Shown here piece after piece: positions 35,056-39,344 of a DNA stretch of 39,344 bases. Below the pieces are notes generated by a model. That model saw nothing but the letters and a program-made list of their open reading frames with translations. It made no database searches and was not told the origin of the DNA. Within the stretch, counting starts at the first letter, position 1; each line of letters opens with the position of its first letter. A program made the translations under genes and the position numbers. Source of the stretch: Desulfotomaculum sp. (GTDB lineage: Bacteria; Bacillota; Desulfotomaculia; Desulfotomaculales; Desulfohalotomaculaceae); NCBI GenBank assembly GCA_017656165.1, contig JACDOL010000012.1:1-39344 (forward strand), in the 5' to 3' direction.

Positions 35056-36246
35056 ATGGGTGTTATTGCTGAAAAAGTAGAAAAATTTATATCTGGGGCA
35101 TCCTGGATCCGCAGAATGTTTGAAGAAGGAGATCGTCTTCGCAAAATATACGGCGCTGATAAAGTTTATGATTTTACCTTAGGCAATCCCGTCAATGAAC
35201 CACCAAGTAAATTCAGCCAAGAATTAAAAAAAATAGCAAATAACCCGGTGCCTGGCATGCACAGGTACATGAGCAATGCCGGATATATAGAAACTCGCCA
35301 AGCAGTTGCTGAAGTCCTTGCCGAAAACAGTCAGCTTAATATTAGGGGAGAGCATATAGTAATGACTGTAGGTGCCGGCGGGGGATTAAATGTAGTATTA
35401 AAGTCCATATTAAACCCTGGCGATGAAGTCATTGTTCTGGCTCCTTATTTCGTTGAATACAAATTTTACATAGATAATCACAATGGAGTTACCCGGGAAG
35501 TAACAACTGATGAAAAATTTTTACCAGACATAAAAGCTATTGCCGATGCATTTAACGAAAAAACTAGAGCTATTATAATTAATTCACCCAACAATCCCAC
35601 CGGTGTAGTATATCCATCGGAGATACTTGCAGCCCTAAATGAACTGGTTTTAGAAAAATCACAATTATACGGGCGGCCAGTATATGTAATATCAGATGAA
35701 CCTTATGCTAAAATTTCTTATGATATTGAAGTTCCCAGTGTATTTAAATATATAAAGAATGCCATACTGGTAACCTCTCACAGTAAGGACCTGGCTCTTC
35801 CTGGTGAACGAATCGGTTATGTGGCAGTAAGCCCTAACATAGAAAAAGCGAATCTTCTTGTGGAAGCCCTTGTCTTTTGCAACCGCACATTAGGTTTTGT
35901 TAACGCTCCAGCCCTGATGCAGCGGCTGGTTACCAACCTCCAGCGGGAGAGTGTAGATATAGAAGAATACCGTACCAAACGGGATCTGCTTTACAATTAC
36001 CTGTCAGAACTGGGATTTGAAATGGTTAAACCCCAGGGGGCATTTTATTTATTTCCAAAATCACCTCTGCCTGACGATGTTGAGTTTGCCAAAATTGCAC
36101 TAAAACATAATATATTAGTAGTACCTGGTTCGGGATTTGGTACGCCGGGGTATTTTCGTCTGGCATATTGTATTGACAAAAAAGTAATTGAAAACTCCTT
36201 TTCCTCTTGGAAATCTTTGGCAGATGAATTGCATTTAAAAAAATAG
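35056..36246 (+). CDS. Class I/II PLP-dependent aminotransferase
   Basis: 396 residues, fold-type I aminotransferase of the aspartate/aromatic group. The PLP lysine is K244 in SHSKDLALPGERIGY; NSPNNPTG is at 176-183 and SDEPYAK at 213-219. The family makes amino acids from 2-oxo acids. Its place among aroA and aroF suggests but does not prove an aromatic substrate. AGGAGCTGA precedes the ATG. It is on the opposite strand to its aro neighbours, and a strong terminator follows. Confidence 0.85.
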   Translation: MGVIAEKVEKFISGASWIRRMFEEGDRLRKIYGADKVYDFTLGNPVNEPPSKFSQELKKIANNPVPGMHRYMSNAGYIETRQAVAEVLAENSQLNIRGEHIVMTVGAGGGLNVVLKSILNPGDEVIVLAPYFVEYKFYIDNHNGVTREVTTDEKFLPDIKAIADAFNEKTRAIIINSPNNPTGVVYPSEILAALNELVLEKSQLYGRPVYVISDEPYAKISYDIEVPSVFKYIKNAILVTSHSKDLALPGERIGYVAVSPNIEKANLLVEALVFCNRTLGFVNAPALMQRLVTNLQRESVDIEEYRTKRDLLYNYLSELGFEMVKPQGAFYLFPKSPLPDDVEFAKIALKHNILVVPGSGFGTPGYFRLAYCIDKKVIENSFSSWKSLADELHLKK

Positions 36247-36277
36247 ATACAGGGTTATAACCCTGTATCTATTTTTT
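36243..36277 (+). terminator. Terminator of the aminotransferase gene
   Basis: Arms 36243-36256 and 36259-36272 pair over 14 bp around a 2-nt loop, followed by a T-run. The stop codon (36244-36246) is inside the stem. Confidence 0.9.
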
Positions 36278-36353
36278 ACCAAGTATTTAGCAATTCATGT
36301 GTATATGCTATATACTATATAATATTAATTAGCAGCCTAAAGGAGTGATGCTT

Positions 36354-36947
36354 ATGCATGACAGATTGGTAAAAGAAGTCATGGTCCCAATAAAGGAGTA
36401 TCCCACAATTAACATGAATGCTACCGTTGCTGAAGCAATCAGCATTTTAAAACGAACTTTTAAAAAGCAGTTCAATAACGTCATTACCGGGCACAGGTCA
36501 ATAGTTGTACTGGATGACAAAGGAAAAATAGTTGGAATTCTTACCTTAAGGTCACTGCTTAAAGCTATTGAAATGGAAGCTAACAAAAATAACCCTCTTT
36601 CCAATATTACCTCCTGGGCATTATTTTTTATGAAAAATAAAATTACTGAGCATATAAATATACAGGTAAAAGATATCATGAGAAGTGTAGATTTGGCTTA
36701 TGTATATGAAAATGAAACTATTACTAAAGCTGTTCACATGATACTAACCAAGCAGGTAAACTCCCTACCAGTATTAGAAAAACCTGAAGTTACAGAATTG
36801 ACTATGGGTGAATATCCCCTGGAAAACAGCCGGGTTGTTGGTATCATTAGGACTATAGACATTTTTAACATCATTGGTGACATATTGGAGCTGGATAACA
36901 GTAAAATAATAAATTTTTCAGCAATAAAAAATAGGGTTCAATACTGA
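36354..36947 (+). CDS. CBS-pair domain protein
   Basis: 197 residues made of two CBS domains. The first runs from about residue 5 (VKEVMVPIKEYPTINMNAT to KGKIVGILTLRSLLKAIE). The second runs from about 105 (VKDIMRSVDLAYVYENETIT to SRVVGIIRTIDIF). CBS pairs bind adenine nucleotides such as AMP, ATP or c-di-AMP and usually regulate a partner; none is obvious. The ATG at 36354 lies 8 nt after AGGAG. A bidirectional terminator is shared with convergent aroF. Confidence 0.85.
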   Translation: MHDRLVKEVMVPIKEYPTINMNATVAEAISILKRTFKKQFNNVITGHRSIVVLDDKGKIVGILTLRSLLKAIEMEANKNNPLSNITSWALFFMKNKITEHINIQVKDIMRSVDLAYVYENETITKAVHMILTKQVNSLPVLEKPEVTELTMGEYPLENSRVVGIIRTIDIFNIIGDILELDNSKIINFSAIKNRVQY

Positions 36948-36958
36948 ACCCTACCCTT
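36932..36958. terminator. Bidirectional terminator between the CBS gene and aroF
   Basis: TAGGGTTCA (36932-36940, with one extra A before) pairs with TGAACCCTA (36945-36953). A T-run flanks it in each direction. The stop codon TGA of the CBS gene (36945-36947) is inside the right arm. Confidence 0.85.
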
Positions 36959-37771
36959 TTAACTAAATTTGTATTTTTCCAGTCCTTTTACAGATTGTAA
37001 AAGCTTAGCTAATTCTTGTGGGGTAATTGATTGACAGCCATCTGAAAGGGCGTTTTGAGGATCTGGGTGAACCTCTATCATCAAACCATCTGCCCCCGCT
37101 GCTACAGCGGCCCTGGCAGCAGGTGCAACCAGTTCTCTTCTACCAGTGGCATGACTGGGATCAACAATTACAGGCAGGTGGGAAAGCTGTTTAACTGCCG
37201 GCACAGCTGCTACATCCAGAGTGTTTCTTGTATATCTTTCAAAGGTTCGTATTCCACGTTCACAAAGTATAACCTTCTGGTTGCCTTCAACTAGTATATA
37301 TTCTGCTGCCAGCAGCCATTCTTCAATACTGGCCGACAGCCCCCGTTTCAACAATACCGGTTTATTCATTTTACCCACTTCTCTAAGGAGGGTAAAATTC
37401 TGCATATTTCTACTGCCCACCTGAATTATGTCCGTGTAACGATAAACTAATTCGCCATCACGAACGTCCATAAGCTCAGTCACTACAGGTAAATTTACAG
37501 CACGTCCTACTTCATTTAATATTTTCAAACCCTCTTCCCCTAGTCCTTGAAATGAATAAGGTGAAGTACGGGGTTTAAAAGCACCACCGCGCAGTACATG
37601 TACACCCATATTTTTTAAAACCGGGGCTAATTCAATCATTATTTCCCGGCTTTCAACTGCACAAGGCCCGGCAATTATTAATGTACTTCCACTACCAACA
37701 GCAGCAGTTCCCAGGTCTATTATAGTATCTTCTGCTTTATACTCACGGCTTGCTAATTGAAATGGTGGCAA
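36959..37771 (-). CDS. aroF: 3-deoxy-7-phosphoheptulonate synthase (DAHP synthase), core-only form
   Basis: 270 residues. It condenses PEP and erythrose 4-phosphate at the entry of the shikimate pathway. It is type I-beta: GPCAVES, RGGAFKPRTSPYSFQGLG, IQVGSRNMQNF, VLLKRGLSASIEEW and DPSHATGRRELV are all present, including the metal-binding Cys and His. The ~65-residue N-terminal ferredoxin-like regulatory domain of the Thermotoga-type enzyme is absent: the protein starts at the position matching residues ~68 onward (MPPFQLASREYKAEDTIIDLG, at the linker). The TTG at 37771 follows GGGAGGTG. Allosteric control by aromatic amino acids is therefore unlikely, while the leader looks regulatory. Confidence 0.93.
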   Translation of the reverse strand: MPPFQLASREYKAEDTIIDLGTAAVGSGSTLIIAGPCAVESREIMIELAPVLKNMGVHVLRGGAFKPRTSPYSFQGLGEEGLKILNEVGRAVNLPVVTELMDVRDGELVYRYTDIIQVGSRNMQNFTLLREVGKMNKPVLLKRGLSASIEEWLLAAEYILVEGNQKVILCERGIRTFERYTRNTLDVAAVPAVKQLSHLPVIVDPSHATGRRELVAPAARAAVAAGADGLMIEVHPDPQNALSDGCQSITPQELAKLLQSVKGLEKYKFS

Positions 37772-37782
37772 AATTTAAACAC

Positions 37783-37831
37783 CTCCCAACCAGAACTGCT
37801 GAAATCCATAACAGCCTGGTTCCGGTTATGG
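37783..37831 (-). promoter_or_regulatory. Pseudoknot-capable leader next to the aroF ribosome site
   Basis: In the minus-strand RNA, AACCAGGCTG pairs with CAGC plus CTGGTT (a 10-bp stem with a 4-nt bulge; plus positions 37812-37821 with 37788-37793 and 37798-37801). The loop holds TTATGG (37806-37811), which is complementary to an upstream CCATAA (37826-37831). That gives an H-type pseudoknot, or two mutually exclusive stems. The 3' arm ends directly before the GGGAGG ribosome site (37783-37787). Confidence 0.6.
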
Positions 37832-37879
37832 TAGCTATTTAGCTCATTTAAGCATTTTTAATTATTATATATCATCTTT

Positions 37880-37909
37880 TTTATACATAAATAGTTTTTT
37901 CGCTGTCAA
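37880..37909 (-). promoter_or_regulatory. Sigma-A promoter of aroF
   Basis: Minus-strand TTGACA (37909-37904) and TATAAA (37885-37880) with an 18-nt spacer. The start point near 37873 gives a leader of about 100 nt containing the pseudoknot element. Confidence 0.75.
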
Positions 37910-38016
37910 AAACAACAATTCCTCCCCCCACCTGTGCAATCTGGTTTAATAAGCTGCTTAAAGTAACATATCTAAATATATTGCCATATATTGGTTAATA
38001 AAGGTGGGGTGATATT

Positions 38017-38343
38017 TTGTATAAATTTATTGCCAGTCTTTTTAATCATTTTTTCTACAGCCCCTGTCATATTCAGGAAGACGAAGTTGAGCTTCAGTTA
38101 GAAGATGTCAGTATTAAGTTAATAAGAAAGTTAAACATCAAAGTTCCTCATGAAGTAACAATAGTTATACCCAGGGTTGAACTTCGGGACCGAAAGTACA
38201 AAGATGACCAGCTGGTAGAAGAAAGGGAGCGAATATATAATAGTGTTACCGTGGTCCATGCCCCGAGGCACCCATATTTGGAGAATAAATCAGATTTAAT
38301 TGAACCCGCTACCTCAATTAATTCAATGAAAAAAAATATATAA
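38017..38343 (+). CDS. Hypothetical protein, 108 residues
   Basis: The TTG at 38017 follows GGTGGGGTGAT. The first ~15 residues are mildly hydrophobic (MYKFIASLFNHFFYSP) without a clear signal or membrane span. The rest is mixed polar beta-strand-like sequence (VELQLEDVSIKLI, HEVTIVIPRVELR). No family is recognised. Similarity to conserved sporulation or motility proteins could not be judged. It stands alone between aroF and the hydrolase. Confidence 0.6.
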   Translation: MYKFIASLFNHFFYSPCHIQEDEVELQLEDVSIKLIRKLNIKVPHEVTIVIPRVELRDRKYKDDQLVEERERIYNSVTVVHAPRHPYLENKSDLIEPATSINSMKKNI

Positions 38344-38355
38344 AAGTTAAAAATT

Positions 38356-39267
38356 TTAGCCTCTTAAAATGACATCTAAGTATAAATTAATTAAGTATTC
38401 ATGAACTTTTTTATTATTAAGTATATTAATATGGGAAGTTAAGTCCCTAATAGAAAAATCATTAGCTCTAACTATAAAACCTTCTGTCATCGGCTGCCCG
38501 TTTTGATCCATTATACAACCATTTATTGCTTCTACCACTTTATCTTCTCTTGTTGAAAATGTTGCTACAGATATACCCTCTTTTTTCAGTTTTTTAATAT
38601 CATATCTGCGCATAACCTGCAGCTTAGAACTATAACTGCACTCCCAGAGCAGTTGTCTAACTGCCGGGCTGCTCAAAATGCTGTCAAGCGAATTTAATAA
38701 ATTCATTACAACCCCAGGAATTTTTTTAGACGAACCCAGAAGCGGTGAATTTAAAGTAACAATACCTATAATTTTCTTTCTTAATACGGGACCTGCAGTG
38801 CTGGCAAAATCTAAAGCAATTCTGCCTCCCAGGCTGTGGCCCACCAGGATAAATCTTGCTTCAGGATGAACCAGGGAAATTTGCTCAATTAAATATTCTA
38901 ATCTGCTGGCACTTAATTGTATAGGTTGACCTGTATCTCTGGGAGTATGTTTTTCTGGAAACCACCGGCCATTTTTAACTATACCTCCATTGTAACTGTA
39001 CATTATAAACCTTTCGTCATAATAAGAAAAACCTACTCCAGCAAGTATTTTTCTAAGTTCATAAAAGTGCATGTTATTGTACCTTGTTCCGTCACAGCTT
39101 GATCCCAGGCCGTTTAAAAAAACTATATAAACATTTTCACTTTTATCTTTTAATAAAGGCTTTTTTTCCAGGTACTGCTCTCCATTGGCATCAGGCGCCA
39201 TTTGAAAAACCAAGAATAACGCCGATATTGTAATAACAGCTGTCCCTAACAAACTAAGCTTTTTCAA
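38356..39267 (-). CDS. Secreted alpha/beta hydrolase (lipase/esterase-like)
   Basis: About 303 residues. A signal peptide or anchor spans residues 1-30 (KKLSLLGTAVITISALFLVFQ). The alpha/beta-hydrolase nucleophile is in VGHSLGGRIALDFA, the oxyanion loop near VFLNGLGSS, a likely acid in STREDKVVEA and a likely His in LTSHINIL. The overall type is a PGAP1/lipase-like esterase; the substrate is unknown. The TTG at 39267 is chosen because GGAGAG lies 7 nt upstream and the peptide then starts with a normal positively charged signal; a TTG at 39282 is also in frame. Confidence 0.8.
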   Translation of the reverse strand: MKKLSLLGTAVITISALFLVFQMAPDANGEQYLEKKPLLKDKSENVYIVFLNGLGSSCDGTRYNNMHFYELRKILAGVGFSYYDERFIMYSYNGGIVKNGRWFPEKHTPRDTGQPIQLSASRLEYLIEQISLVHPEARFILVGHSLGGRIALDFASTAGPVLRKKIIGIVTLNSPLLGSSKKIPGVVMNLLNSLDSILSSPAVRQLLWECSYSSKLQVMRRYDIKKLKKEGISVATFSTREDKVVEAINGCIMDQNGQPMTEGFIVRANDFSIRDLTSHINILNNKKVHEYLINLYLDVILRG

Positions 39268-39344
39268 TCCATATCTCTCCAAATTAAAAATAATATTATT
39301 TCATGCTATTTATTATTGCTAATAAAAATATTTTTATCTCTAAA

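Overview
The window reads as a low-GC, endospore-forming anaerobic Firmicute of the Peptococcaceae / Desulfotomaculum type. The evidence is spoIVA, two spoIIP genes, a YIEGIA membrane protein with its small capping subunit, an ispH-rpsA fusion, DUF512 and DUF1614 genes, and a cyclic-di-AMP (ydaO) riboswitch. I cannot name the species from the sequence alone. Most of it is ordinary chromosome, and most genes lie on the minus strand.

Layout. 1-649: the 5' part of a decayed group II intron whose reverse transcriptase has an internal deletion; it sits exactly at the end of the terminator hairpin of a DUF523 (TudS-like) gene. 1.2-7.5 kb: an EamA permease, a 47-residue membrane protein, bshC, RNase HI, a membrane-anchored metallophosphoesterase and a seven-LysM protein. 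7.7-12.2 kb: recQ, ilvA, clpP and a DUF134 regulator. 12.5-16.4 kb: an aspartate-family operon (ACT protein, hom, thrB, lysC) with a clear sigma-A promoter. 16.7-18.0 kb: a c-di-AMP riboswitch and attenuator in front of a lysine 2,3-aminomutase gene that has lost its N-terminal coding part by a deletion with frameshift. 18.2-19.7 kb: spoIVA. 20.1-20.7 kb: a MarR-type regulator whose tail overlaps gpsA.

20.7-34.9 kb is one long minus-strand array. In transcription order it is aroA, cmk, plsC, ispH-rpsA, spoIIP-2, DUF1614, spoIIP-1, YIEGIA, capping subunit, DUF512 radical SAM, der, plsY, gpsA. It joins aromatic and isoprenoid precursors, phospholipid synthesis (plsC, plsY, gpsA), ribosome assembly (der, S1) and forespore engulfment. 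35.0-37.0 kb: a plus-strand aminotransferase and a CBS-pair protein lie between aroA and aroF. 37.0-37.9 kb: aroF (DAHP synthase core without its regulatory domain), behind a leader that can fold into a pseudoknot next to the ribosome binding site. 38.0-39.3 kb: a short unknown protein and a secreted alpha/beta hydrolase.

The most interesting signals are regulatory. They are (i) the c-di-AMP riboswitch on a beta-lysine gene that is itself broken; (ii) the pseudoknot-capable aroF leader; (iii) a perfect 36-bp inverted repeat that includes the last codons of ispH-rpsA; (iv) a perfect 11-3-11 palindrome in front of marR that is also a strong terminator for antisense gpsA read-through; (v) a small family of intergenic repeats near ilvA, the DUF134 gene and recQ; and (vi) the spoIIP-DUF1614-spoIIP-YIEGIA-cap membrane cluster.
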